64,000 nucleotides of DNA. Source: Parelaphostrongylus tenuis (taxonomy: Eukaryota; Nematoda; Chromadorea; Rhabditida; Metastrongylidae). The notes under the pieces are model-generated. The model saw nothing but the letters and a program-made list of their open reading frames with translations, did not search any database and was not told the origin of the DNA. The position numbers and the translations under genes are program-made. Location of the stretch: NCBI GenBank assembly GCA_019055375.1, contig JAHQIW010006969.1, positions 1-64,000 on the forward strand. The letters run 5' to 3'. Shown piece by piece: positions 20,776 through 32,100 of the stretch (positions are counted from its first letter, which is position 1; the number at the start of each line of letters is the position of its first letter).

Positions 20776-21965
20776 GTTGACAAAGTGGGTCTCGCTTCTT
20801 CGCAATCGGGCCTTGGTAGTTAGCCACAGTTGACCAGTGCCGCACTTGGGTTTTTATACGTCTGTTTTTAGAATGCTTTCAAAATCGGCCTTGTCTATGA
20901 ATACAGATTCTGATTGACACCGTTTTACACGTTACAATACTCAGTAAAGACCAGGATAATTCTGATATAGCTATGAACAGGATGTAATTGACTAGTCGTA
21001 TTTGGAGGAAAGGAATACATGAAGAACGAAAACGTCGCGATAAGATCTCGTAAGATTTAATGATGATAGATGCGCTAAAAAGTAACGTTTCAAGACGACA
21101 TTTTTCAAGAAAACCATCACTCCTTTCAGTATGATTCTCTTCTGATCATTGAACTTCTCGAACGAAATCATATACTGAGCATCCCAAATATCTTTGAGAC
21201 ATCCTTCTAAATCCATGGAAGCCATAGAAACGATCACGTTTCGTAACTCCACAAGCAAACTAACTACGAAACTGCGCGATGGCCACCGAGCTCGAATCAG
21301 TCACCACCATGGACGACAATCGCGTAAAGAAGAAACGAATGGAAAAAGTGGTTGGGTTCTCACAGATCATGAAGACCGAGCATCCAAATATCCAAGTAAA
21401 TAAGTAAAAGTAACTCTACATGATTCCTTATCGTTGAGCTTTATCGCATTCTTCTTTGTCCTACATAGAAGCAATGGTTGGTGACTTGACTTCTCTCAAT
21501 TATTAATCCAAAGTCTATTGGAAAACATTGAATACAAACATTTTCAGCCTGTTATCCCACTAAATGAGATTGATTTTTCGAATATGATATAAAGCAATAA
21601 ATCACAAAACATCCAACATCAGAAAACCACACTATTACATAAGCAAAAAACAAAAGAAAAAGCAACTTTGAATGACTAATAAGCACAAGTGCGACCAAAC
21701 AGTAGCATAATCAAACAGCGGATAATCAAATAAGACAGCAATCAACTAATTACAAACTCGCCCTTATAAGCGTACCCAGTTTTATCGTGAACTCATCAAC
21801 AAGAGTTCAAAAGAGTAATTAAGTAAAATTTGATCTTGATTTTGTGGGCATGAAGTTAAATAGTTTTGTCAGCAGTTCCACGAAGTCTAACGACTTGTGC
21901 CCGTATTCCACTAATCGGAGTCATCATTTCCTCTCCACAAAAGCAAGTGCTGAAAGAAAATGAAC
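20776..21965 (-). repeat. long dispersed repeat X, copy 1
   Basis: Colinear with 61680-62770 at several anchors: GCCACAGTTGACC..GCCGCAC near 20820, CGCGATAAGA..CTC.TAAGATTT near 21035, ATCCATGGAAGCC near 21210, AATACAAACATTTTCAGCC near 21530, and CGTGAACTCATCA near 21790. The aligned parts look roughly 70% identical by eye. Minus-strand translations around 21220-21130 (RDRFYGFHGFRRMSQRYLG) and the matching part of copy 2 share an F-H/Y-GF motif and YLG. It could be a decayed gene family or a transposon. Confidence 0.55.
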
Positions 21966-22499
21966 TCAGTAATAAAGCAATGGACCCGCTTGATTGTGGA
22001 AAATTGAAAAATGAAATCATTTTTATCAAAAAGTGTGTAATGCAAAAAGTAATTCAATTACGTGCAACAATGACCTTCTTAGAATAACCCTACATTGCTA
22101 TTCAAAATGTTGACAACAACACTCGTTACTGAACAGCTGACGATAATTTTTGGATGATTAGAGCATGCGAAACTCGAAGACCATGACAGACTTTTTATAA
22201 AAAATATAGCCCTATTTCTAAATAGGGCTTTCGAAAAGTTCTGAAAGATTACTGGTACAACAATTTTGAACTTCCGAGTAAAAGCGGCAATCAAATGCAT
22301 CTTGCGTCCAACTGAATGACATCCATCCTTTTCAGTCAATATTTTGCACGGAGCACAAACTTTAACAAGAAAAGAAAGGATATTGTGAACTTTAGATAGC
22401 AATGTTTCATCACAGATGAACAAAGAGAGCTCTTAACCTTTCCGGTAAAGAACCTTACACTCTAAACTAATTTTTCTCTACATAATTACAACTCATAAT

Positions 22500-22680
22500 T
22501 CTAACTAAAAGACGACGGGTTCTGCCCGACTGACGAGACTGCAAGGTCGGAATACTTGTTTCGGGCTGTACAAGAGCCAATTACCAGATCACATGATATG
22601 TTGCTCAAATGACAATTGTGAGATATATTGAAATTGAGCGTTTTCTTTATAAAACACTGTAAATAAAGGTATAATTCCAA
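22500..22680. mobile_element. solo right arm of the hammerhead foldback element
   Basis: It contains hammerhead motif E and the outer arm sequence CACATGATATGTTGCTCAAA and AGATATATTGAAATTGAGCG, as in the right arms of the copies at 4 and 14 kb. No left arm was found nearby. Confidence 0.7.
22524..22566 (+). ncRNA. hammerhead ribozyme motif E (core GGAA instead of GAAA)
   Basis: Stem I GCCCGA/TCGGGC is a perfect six-pair helix, core CTGACGA is intact, and stem II GACTGCAAGGTC pairs GAC/GUC, a compensated change from GGC/GCC in other copies. The second conserved strand reads GGAA, so this copy is probably inactive. Confidence 0.65.
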
Positions 22681-22797
22681 CTGTTAATGTTCACTACGAG
22701 GTGAGATATGTCTCTTCAAAAGGTAAGGGCAAGGATTTTTTTTAAAGTTGAAGAATCTGGTTGCGAATTTGCTAATGAACATTTAAAGTACCTATTC

Positions 22798-22940
22798 GTA
22801 TATATATATATATATATTTATATATACGTATATATATACATATATATACATATATATATACATATATATATATATGAACGTATATATGTGTCTATATACG
22901 TAAATATACACGTATACATACGTACATAAGTGTATATATG
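22798..22940. repeat. TATATA/CGTATA microsatellite
   Basis: An imperfect (TA)n with interspersed CG and CA (TATATACGTATATATACATA). It lies immediately 3' of the exon at 22975-23261, in the adjacent intron. Confidence 0.9.
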
Positions 22941-22974
22941 GTATGTAAGCAATGAAATATGACTCCAATGATAC

Positions 22975-23261
22975 CTTGTCACGAAACGTAACAATTTCCA
23001 CTTCTGGGAGATGAGATTGGATTCGTGGAATCCAGTAGTTCGCACTTCTAACTTTTAACAAATGCAGGACCTGTTCCAACTGTAAACAAATGTGATCACC
23101 TTCATCACAAGCTATTCGATTCAAATCATCTGAAGTTTACGTACGGAACGATATCCATCAGTGTTTGGGTTCCGATTCAGATAGGTGTATTCACGGATAA
23201 TTTGCAACGAAGCTCGATCATCGGACCTCAACGTTGACTCCCGCAAAGATCCATTTTGACC
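22975..23261 (-). CDS. unidentified protein exon
   Basis: On the minus strand, acceptor TTTTTTTTAG then GQNGSLRESTLRSDDRASLQ.., a single-base frame break near 23133, and SDDLNRIACDEGDHICLQLE.. to VEIVTFRDK at donor AAG|GTATCA. The sequence is clearly protein-like (balanced composition, both splice borders good) but I do not recognise it. It may belong with the exons at 25.9-27.2 kb upstream; the phase link is not established. Confidence 0.55.
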
Positions 23262-24905
23262 CTAAAAAAAACGGGTTTATGAGTGGAAAGAAGAGCTCTC
23301 ACGTAATTCGCTGCACCCAGTAATCACTTATTTTGACCAAGATTAGATTAAACGAAGTGCAATACACAATTTAAAATGGGATGCCAAGAAACCATTCAAA
23401 TTTTTCGGTATTTACAAATGACGTTATTATTAAAGTCTCCACCACCTTGAAACTACATTAAATTAGCTAATAACTTATCCATCTAGTGAGCATATTACAA
23501 TGGGTCACAAGAATTTCAGAGGAGTGTTTAACAACAAGAGGTCGACTTGTATGTACCCCTACTATGAGCGAAATCAGGTTGAACATTGGCCCCTACCAAA
23601 CTTAGAGCGATAGGGCGGAATTTCAGCACAGCTTTGTCTGAATGACAATGTAAGTAACAGCTGAGCTAATTCACCACGGACGATTTGTATTCTAACAGTT
23701 CCTACTCCTTCTTCAAATCTTTTATGCTAAGTGAGTTAAACGTTGCGTGAATGATAACGATCAGTAAAAAAAAAAGTGAGCATTAATAGAGCAATCACAG
23801 GATTACTCATCGTTCACCAAATAATTCTCCATGGTTCTGGAAGAATCTGATTCCCAAAGCGGAAAACTTTTCTCCCATTCACAAAAGAACTTTCTACGGT
23901 GGCGACTTCAGAATGACGTAGTCCGGCTGTCTTGAGATTTCTGGGAAAACTGAAGTCAACTAGTAATATGAATGTCAATAAAAACACCGAATGGAGTGAA
24001 AGTGATGTGACCAACACGAGATGTAAGACATCTCCTCTATATATCTAGATTTCAGACTAATGGAAACGATGGTCGTTTTTGCCAACACGAAATTCATAAA
24101 TTTCGCAATAAATAGTTGAAGCACACTTTTTAATTTATTTCATGTTTCAATGATTACCTCGTAGTGTCCTTTTAGAACTTGTAAATTGGAATTGAAAACA
24201 GAGGTAATGCAGTATTGATGCAATTCGTTACGAGAAAAACTTAACTAAATTACAATTTAAGCTCTGATTCAACCTTGCCATGACTCCAATTACCGCTTTA
24301 TTTCTCGTGAACCGGAAAATTAGGTACCATACATGTCTGAACCAGAACGTTCTCAAGAATCCATTGACAACATGCTAGACGGCTATGTTAGGGAGAATAG
24401 GTTCGGAAAACATTCAACGACTTACAAGAAGTGCACGATCGAGTTCTCTCAAGAAGCTGGTGTTCAGATCAGTCAATCACTAAGTCCAAAGATTTCATGA
24501 ATTGTGGGTGCGAAGAAACGATTCCACGGCAAGAAGTGTTGCTATCCTCTCATGTGATGTAGAGTGATGAAAAAATAACAAAACCTACAATTGTTTTAGG
24601 CCTGCTGCAATAACGCTACTAGATCATGAAAGCGCAAAGTTTTCCATCATGGTATCAATCTTGGTACTACTGTAAAGGAGGTAGTGCGAAAATCATGGAG
24701 CGTGATACCATGAAAGCGCTTGAAAACTTACGCTAAGGAGACAATCGAAAAACTGATACTGGGGACGAGAATTCATAACAAAGGTGGTGGTCGTTGAACA
24801 AAATTTAGCCTATGTGGAGGGCACAACTGAAGTCATTTCCATAAAAAACCTTCGATATGTCTAGTATTTTCATTGCATTTTTAGCAGTCTTTTGATCATT
24901 CATAA
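23262..24905. other. intergenic or intronic stretch without a supported gene
   Basis: A minus-strand frame at 23814-24017 has a hydrophobic N-terminal half (LHSVFLLTFILLVDFSF) that could be a signal or membrane segment. It lacks an ATG in place, so I do not call it a gene. The rest is AT-rich with no clear features. Confidence 0.3.
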
Positions 24906-24907
24906 AT

Positions 24908-25199
24908 TACTAAGAGAATTGAGTGATGAGCAAAAACACGATCCCAGGGGAGAACCGAATCCGCAGTTCGTCCTATCCGGGAAAGCCTGTTCTACCACTA
25001 CACAACCGAGGCACACTTGCATCACCACTCATTCTTCAACATCTCCATGTTAACTATCAGCTACCAACCTTTAACAGGTTCAGTCGGGTATGCGATTTCG
25101 CTTTATAAAGCTAGATTAGCTGACAGCCATTGTGACAACTTATATTCGAAATTTCTAGTATTTCTACTGCATATTTTGCTCACCAGTCAAGTCTCTTAG
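24908..25199. mobile_element. family-1 tRNA-MITE, long (about 292-base) form
   Basis: Starts ACTAAGAGAATTGAGTGATG, carries a minus-strand tRNA-like core (about 24942-25015, degenerate), a middle with GTTCAGTCGGGTATGCGATT, and closes with CACCAGTCAAGTCTCTTAG. It matches the repeat unit at 48.98-49.57 kb in order and length. Confidence 0.7.
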
Positions 25200-25908
25200 A
25201 ATAAAAAGTCTTCTCTAAATGCTGCACGAAACTCAACAGCAATCAATGAACATATACCTCATAGAAAAGACACTGAAAATGTACCTGTCAACAAGACGGC
25301 ATATATTTTTCTCCAAGAATTTGTCGCTTTCACAACATTAGGACTTACTATGCGCTAGAAAAAAAACTTCTGATGCAAGGAATATGAAGATTCCAACGAC
25401 TTTGATTTTCGAACAATAAAACTCTCGTGTCTTCAATGAATTCCGCACTCATTTCTCACATAAAGGCGCACAAAACTTGCGATATTAATATGTACTAACG
25501 TTTACGGAATGATAACTTGACGAATCATTGTTCATCAACACATCGAATGACGACGAATTTCCAAAGAACTGCCGCACACTGAAACCCAACAGTTTTGCAA
25601 ACACTTCCACATATTGGATAAAGTTTAGAAAAAATGTGCTGATTGAAGAATATACATGTCCGCTCTATCTGCCTGCACTCGTGACGCGGATGCTCTAAAA
25701 ACAGCGCTGGTATAATTGCTGAAAATCAAATCTAAATTCTATAGAAACAAAAACTTTTTTTCGCACATTCGTAGCTGAAAAAATTGTACCTGTCCACTCT
25801 AAATGTGTTCACATATGGCTCTGGCCGATTAGAAAATTGACTGAAACGACATTAAATCAACTTGGTAAAATCGAGCTCAATTTTTCACAGGAGACCGCTC
25901 AGACTCAC
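25200..25908. other. no supported gene
   Basis: AT-rich sequence with no open frame, tRNA-like core or foldback arm that I can recognise. It probably belongs to an intron or intergenic space of the flanking minus-strand exons. Confidence 0.3.
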
Positions 25909-27189
25909 CTCCCTGATTCGTTTGGGTACCCACGATTGTTCCTAAAGTCGCCTGGATAACCACCATTATTCCTATTGGAACGTGCTCTCTGTGCATAAAC
26001 ATCGCCATTAATACTGCTCATATTAGTACAGTCGTCGCGTCTCATTTCTACGGGATTATTGCTTGTGCTTTTTTTCACACTAGCGCCGCCTGGGAAAGAC
26101 TGACGGAGATCTCCATCCTGGGCCTTGTTTCCGTATTGTAAGATCGATCACGATCGGATGCTGACATGGCTTGCGGCGGTCGTTCGTTGGAATTGCCAAT
26201 TTCGAAGGTGTAATGAAGAGCTTTTGTTCGAAATGTGTACGAGAATGATTTTCACTGCGTAAATTTACTGAATGGGAATCTATACAGCATTCAGCGCCTT
26301 CCTGCTGTTCCCTGGAAAGTAAAGACTGGTCAACAGGAATAAGTTTTAGGAAGAAAAATTGATCAAGTTGATAACAATATTCAAAGTGCACCTTGGTATA
26401 TGTCGGTGTTGGTGGTTACTGAAGACGTGGCGAAAAGGCTTCTTGAAAATAACATGGTTTTAGATGTTTCATCACCAAAACAAAGGATGTTGCATGAATA
26501 ACCACCTGTCCACAGCCTGGATTTCTTTCCCGTTCGTTTAGTTCATTTCTTTTTGGCAAGCGCTGAGATTCGCTTTCCCATGGGCTTTCTATCATCTCGA
26601 CTTAATGCTCTCTATAAAAATAAGAAAATTTTGCGGATTTCTACAATAAATCCTTCCAGTCTATCGCGATACAAAGAGAACTTAGTTGCAACACATAACA
26701 TAAGTATTATCTGTAACACTTGTAACGAAAAATTAGGAAAAACGTTACCTGCTCAAGATTCGACGCCCCTTTGTGAGTAACAAGGGGTGGACCATATTGT
26801 GGAGCTGGAGAGGGTTGTAACTGTACAGATGGAGGGTTGGATAAACCAGTCTTTAGTGCAGAAGGATTATGTGGCGGATGTTTCATCACTGCATGCACAC
26901 TGACTTCACGAGATTCTCTTGGGTTCATTTGAGTTTTGATCGACTTATTAACGTCGGCAGACTGAAATACAATTCAAAAACAAATGGAAGAATTGAACGT
27001 TCACGTAGCATCATGAGAAACAACTTTCATTGTTTTGTCAGATAGCTCAGGATAAGGAGCATAATCATATCTGGGCTTGGTTGATTGAAAAGTGTTGGTT
27101 ATGTTTGGTAATAAATTAGTCTTCGCTATGAACTCCGACAACAATGCCTGCTTATGATGTCGATCTTGAATGTCTTGTGGCAAACTTTT
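25909..27189 (-). CDS. unidentified protein, three exons with low-complexity parts
   Basis: Exons on the minus strand: 27189-27025 (KSLPQDIQDRHHKQALLSEF.. to LSDKTMK), 26961-26749 (SADVNKSIKTQMNPRESREV.., a proline-rich segment SVQLQPSPAPQYGPP, ending NLEQ) and 26311-25909 (begins EQQEGAECCIDSHSVNLRSE; later Asn/Gly/Arg-rich, RNNGGYPGDFRNNRGYP). The first two join in phase 0. The third needs an additional exon or a frame correction, and it breaks frame near 26130. The composition suggests a disordered linker or an RNA-binding-type protein, but no domain is identified. Confidence 0.5.
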
Positions 27190-27589
27190 CTATATGTCGT
27201 CAATCGACAGCTTAAATCTCGGCAATTCCAATGCTGTGTATGCATCACGAGGCCTTCTAAATGCGCTGTAGCAGCGGAAAGAGATTTGGGTTCAGCACTC
27301 GGCGAGCATTATTGCGCGTATTTTCGTTATTTATTCACAACTTTTTTTTATTCCTTCCTTATATTCTTCTAGGTTTCTCTTCCAGAAATGTAGAAGAAAC
27401 TTGTTCTATCGTTCTATGAGTTTAAGCTTTTATTTTCTTATTATCAATGCCAAATGAACACGCTGTTAAGCTTAAGCCTAAGTAGCCTGAGACTACGAGT
27501 GCGAAACATAATCTTCTCTTCACTCTCTTAGCGCTCTACGAAAACCTTTTCAAGAACAAACTTAGCTTCAGAATAACCAAATTTATTCT

Positions 27590-29060
27590 GTCAAATAGCT
27601 ACTAAAAGTCTAGTAAAAAACTATTCACTAACACTGCCGTCTCGGTGTCGTCTACTGTAAAATCCCATGCACTAACCCTAACCGAGCTGAAACTGCGCAA
27701 CGAGTGTAAAACTCAATTTGTTCTCGCTGCTCCGCCCAAAATGACATTCTCAGGAAGTGAACATAGCACAGTGTTGGGAACGACGAGATCCAAGCTACTG
27801 AATGATTACTGAAAGTCTAAAAGTAAAGCTCTGCCCAGCGAAAATGTGCCGAGTGTGAAACTCAATTTTTTCTGCTGCTACGCTGCACTGAAAAGGTCTT
27901 TGAAAAAACTGGTATACTTCTCCTTATCCACACCCGTTTAGATTCTCTAAAAAAACGTTTTTTTCTTTGTTTTTTTTTTTGAATTGAAGAGTCATTCGAT
28001 AGCTTAGACCAAAAGAATTTAAGTGGCGCATCTTAATGTCAAGAAGGCTTTATTACTGCGATGTAACAGCAAAAAATAAATTACTGACCATTTCTTGCTG
28101 ATGAATTATTTCCTTTAAGCTTTTAATAATCATTCGATAACATAATCTTGTCAATTCCAACAGTGCACTTTGGTTTTGAAAAGGACTTCTCGATGGTCTG
28201 TGATATACAAAAGAGAATGGGAATCGCAAATTTGGCACCGAAAAAAGCGTGGTGGCTTTAGCGGCCATATTGCGAAGTTCCTATCCACGTAATGGCAAAG
28301 CACAGTGGTTTGGGTCAATGTTGCACGGCGCTAAACTTAACATTCCTTTGGCTGCTAAGGCGCATTAAAATGTACTTTTCGAAGACAAAACAAACCGTTG
28401 GAAACGAAAAAATTTGAGCTATCGAAGGGCTACTAAAAGTCCAGAAGAAAAAACGTTAACTAGCGAGAAATGTTTAAACAAGAAACACAATTTTATTTTA
28501 GCTGCTACAGCGCAATAGCAAAGCCATTATTAAAATAAATCGTTAATGAGATCCTCAAGATCTGAGCTAATCAACAGCTGTTCAAACTTAGGAAACGTGA
28601 AAGGCGCGTTTTATTCAAAGGATCGAAAAAAAGTGGATGACGAAAACGTTTTAAATTTGCAAAACTCAATCCTTTTTTGATTGCTACCGCGCGCCAAAGA
28701 ATCCTTTTCAAAAATCGATTACACCGCTGAAATCGACAAGATGTGAGCTAGCGAATGGTTACTAAAAGTCTTAAGATAAAGTTTCCGTCAGCCCTAAATG
28801 TTCAAGTGAGAAACATAATTCAAATTTTGCTGTTACAGCGCAATAATGAAGCCTTCTTAAATGATAGAGTACACTATTCAAATTTCCTTGATTTAAGCTA
28901 TCAATGAAAACAAACAAAATCTTTTTTCCATGGGTAAAACAGTACGGATAACGCAAAAGTACCGAAACCAAGTATAGTATCGAAGTCGTCGAGATTCTAG
29001 CCATCGAATGGCTACTATAGTTATAAAAAGAAGAAAAGGGGCTGTCTGCAAGCGGTTGAA
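27590..29060. repeat. cluster of foldback-element arms
   Basis: Repeated arm motifs of the CATTCGAAAG family occur head to tail and inverted: GAATGATTACTGAAAGTCTA near 27800, TCATTCGATAGCTTAG near 27985, CATTCGATAACATAATC near 28130, ATCGAAGGGCTACTAAAAGT near 28425, CGAATGGTTACTAAAAGTCT near 28755, CATCGAATGGCTACTATAG near 29000. Individual element limits are not resolvable by eye. Confidence 0.5.
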
Positions 29061-29103
29061 AAGTTATAGGAGAGAACGGAATTTTCTCTGAATTCTTAAT
29101 TCT

Positions 29104-32100
29104 TCACTCTTCATTATTCTTACTTATGTCTTCGCAGCGAAAAAATACTGCTATTGCAGCGTGAACGCCTTCCAAAAAGTAGTCAGGTAAGAGATGCACA
29201 AAATCCTTTGCTTTTCCGTCGCATGCAGTCAGCTCCACATCAAAGTTATGAACACATACCTCTTCATTTTCTTCATCCTCAGTGTACACACCACTTACGC
29301 TTTCAGAGCTATTTGAATAATCACTATCGGAGTCTTTTTCATACAAGTATGCTGTGTCGCACTCATACTCTGGTTCCGGCTCCGGCTCCGACTCATCAAT
29401 ATCAGATGGCTGTGGCAAAAATAAACTTCGATAACGTTCAAACAGTAATTTCAATCTATTAGAACAAATACCATAAAGCTATAATCATTGGACAAGGAAA
29501 ACAGCTGAAACTGGTGAAGCCGAAGCAAGAATCAATGGTTTACGTTTAAATGCTTTTGGAAGAGCGTCGAATCAAAAGCTTACCCCTTTGGTATTGATTT
29601 TCTCCCAATTACGTCTATCGTTAACCACGTTGGAAGAAGAAGATTGAACATTCTGTTGATTTAAAGATCTCTAAAGCATAACACAGCAACTGCTTGAATT
29701 ATATGTTGTTGTTAGATGTTGTGGAAATCACTACAAGAGATTTAGAAACTCGAACCAAAATCGTTAGCTGGTACAATTCAGTTATGAGAGGAGAAATGAA
29801 AAATGCGATCTCATTCATCGAGAAAATTTTCATGGGAGTGTTGGTAAACATTCGAAAGCTGAGAGCTGAAGCTACAGCTCCATGCCATCGGTCTTCGAAA
29901 AAGACTTTTGACGCTGCTACAAGATAAGATTTCTTGGCTTTGGACACGCATGTTTCTCGCCGGACAGAGCTTTTTTTTAGACTATCAGGGACCACTTGAT
30001 AGCCTAATCGTTTCTGATTCCAATGCTGTGCTTATATCCTGAAATGATCATTTCTCTGAAACGTAGCAGGTGAAATAAATTGAATTCCCATCTGCGATCA
30101 ATGCCCTCTTTGGCCAATTCACGTGGGTGTGCAAGAGGCTCCCACGTGAACTGCTGACGCAATACCTCTCTACGCGTCCATATGCCCGAAAAATCAATGG
30201 TCATCGCGTCATCGAACGTGGCTGCTAGCCAGCCGCACATGAGTTAGCCAAAGAGGGTACTGATCGCAGATGGAAATTTAACTTATTTTACCTGCTGCAT
30301 TTTAGAGAAACGGTCTTTTCAGGATATAAGCACAGCGTTGGTATCAATTTCGATTACGCTATCGAACGATCACTAATAATTCAAAGAGAGAGCTATGTCC
30401 GGCGAAAAATATGCACGTCTGAAAGGAAGTTTTGTGTGGAGATCACGGAGCTATAAGAAGGTGCTTTGACAAACAGGCGACGTGGAGCTTTAGCCTGAAG
30501 TCTCAGCTTTCGCATAGTTAAAAACAGTCCTATGAAAATTTTTCTCCAGCGAATGAGATCGGTTTTTCATTTGTCCCCTAATATCTGAAAAGAACTTGTT
30601 AGTGTCAAGAGAACAGTTTTGACTCTCGCGGAAACAATAGTGCGAGTTCTTAGCGCAGTGTAGGATAAAACTACTATTAGTGAAAAACTCCTAGTACAAA
30701 ACTACTCTTGAGCCACCCGTTAATCCTGATAACAACAATACAACACAAAAATGAGCTCGTTGAGAAAAAACATTACGTGTTGAGTTTGCCAGTCTATTTG
30801 CGGAGGTCTGTTCACGAACGGATTTGATATGATAGGTTCACCGTACATGGTTTTTACAAGTGTGGTCGGTTTTGAAGAATTTTCGCAAGCTTCAATAGCT
30901 CTCTTCAACTCCTGTTCTGGGTATAACCCTAAATTATTTCAATGCATAAGAAATTTTACAACACGTGAAAGGACAACATCAATCACATTCAACCCCAAGT
31001 TTCCCTGACCGTTAATTTCGCGACTTATTTTCTGCAGGTGTTTATTCCAATCAATAAGATACCAATCACTAGTGTGACGTTAGACGCTAGGCGAGGAGAA
31101 CTACTTTCTATATTTAGTTATATAAGATAGACCACCGTAGTGAGGCTAGGATACCGCACAAACTGCTGCTCGTGAAAGAAAAATTACGATTAATTACGCT
31201 CATGTGAGCGGTAATAAGATGTTCCTACATAACTCTTGACTCAATACTGCGGCAATTGATTTTTTAATGATAAATTGCTGATAAGGCTAGTACTTCACGC
31301 CTCTGACACGACGAGTAGTCGAAATGAAAAATGAATGTACTCGTCGTTTGAACACGAAATTAGGCATCTTCAGTATATATATAAGGAATCATTATGACAG
31401 CTAAAACGAGAAGCATGTCATCTCATAATACTGACTTGCATTTTTACTGATTCCAACCATAAGCGGATTAGAGCTATTATCACAATGAATTGCAAGAAAG
31501 ATTGGTTGCTTCAATCCTTTCGTCACTGTGCTCCGTCCAGTTAAATTTTTGATCACCTTGAAAAAAAAAATTGTTGTATGTCCACATAAACGTATAACAT
31601 TCTCATGAAGCAATTTGAAACATATTAAAGTTTATGACTGCGTGCGCTTACTTTTTTGTTGAGATCAGGTTCAGTAAAATTAAATCCGTAGCGTTTATAT
31701 TTATCCAACAGATCTTTATCTCGGCTGTTGTCTTGGGAGACCATCTCTTGGTATCTATTCTGAACCAACTGCCATGGCACCTAAAAGACCCAAAACATTG
31801 TCTGTACTGATCAGAGTTTCTTTTGGGACTCTAATATATCAGTTAAGATTTTGCTTACTATGTAAAAGTTCATTTGCGCAAAGAATACAAACATCACCAC
31901 CTATTGGTCAGTTAGCTTATAGTTTCGACTAAACAGGAGTTACATCTAGTTTGTTGTTTTTTTTTTGAGGGAACTAAGAATGTAAGCTGATAGCACTTTC
32001 GAATCTGCTGGAGATATCTGGACTTGTTCTGTTGTGAAGGAAAAAGCTCATAACCCCTCCTTACATATTTCGAAGTCTTTACTGAGGCACACCGCTGGAA

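Noticed and set aside
23814..24017. A small secreted or membrane protein
   Set aside because: It has a hydrophobic segment, but it starts at GTG with no in-frame ATG and has no supporting exon.
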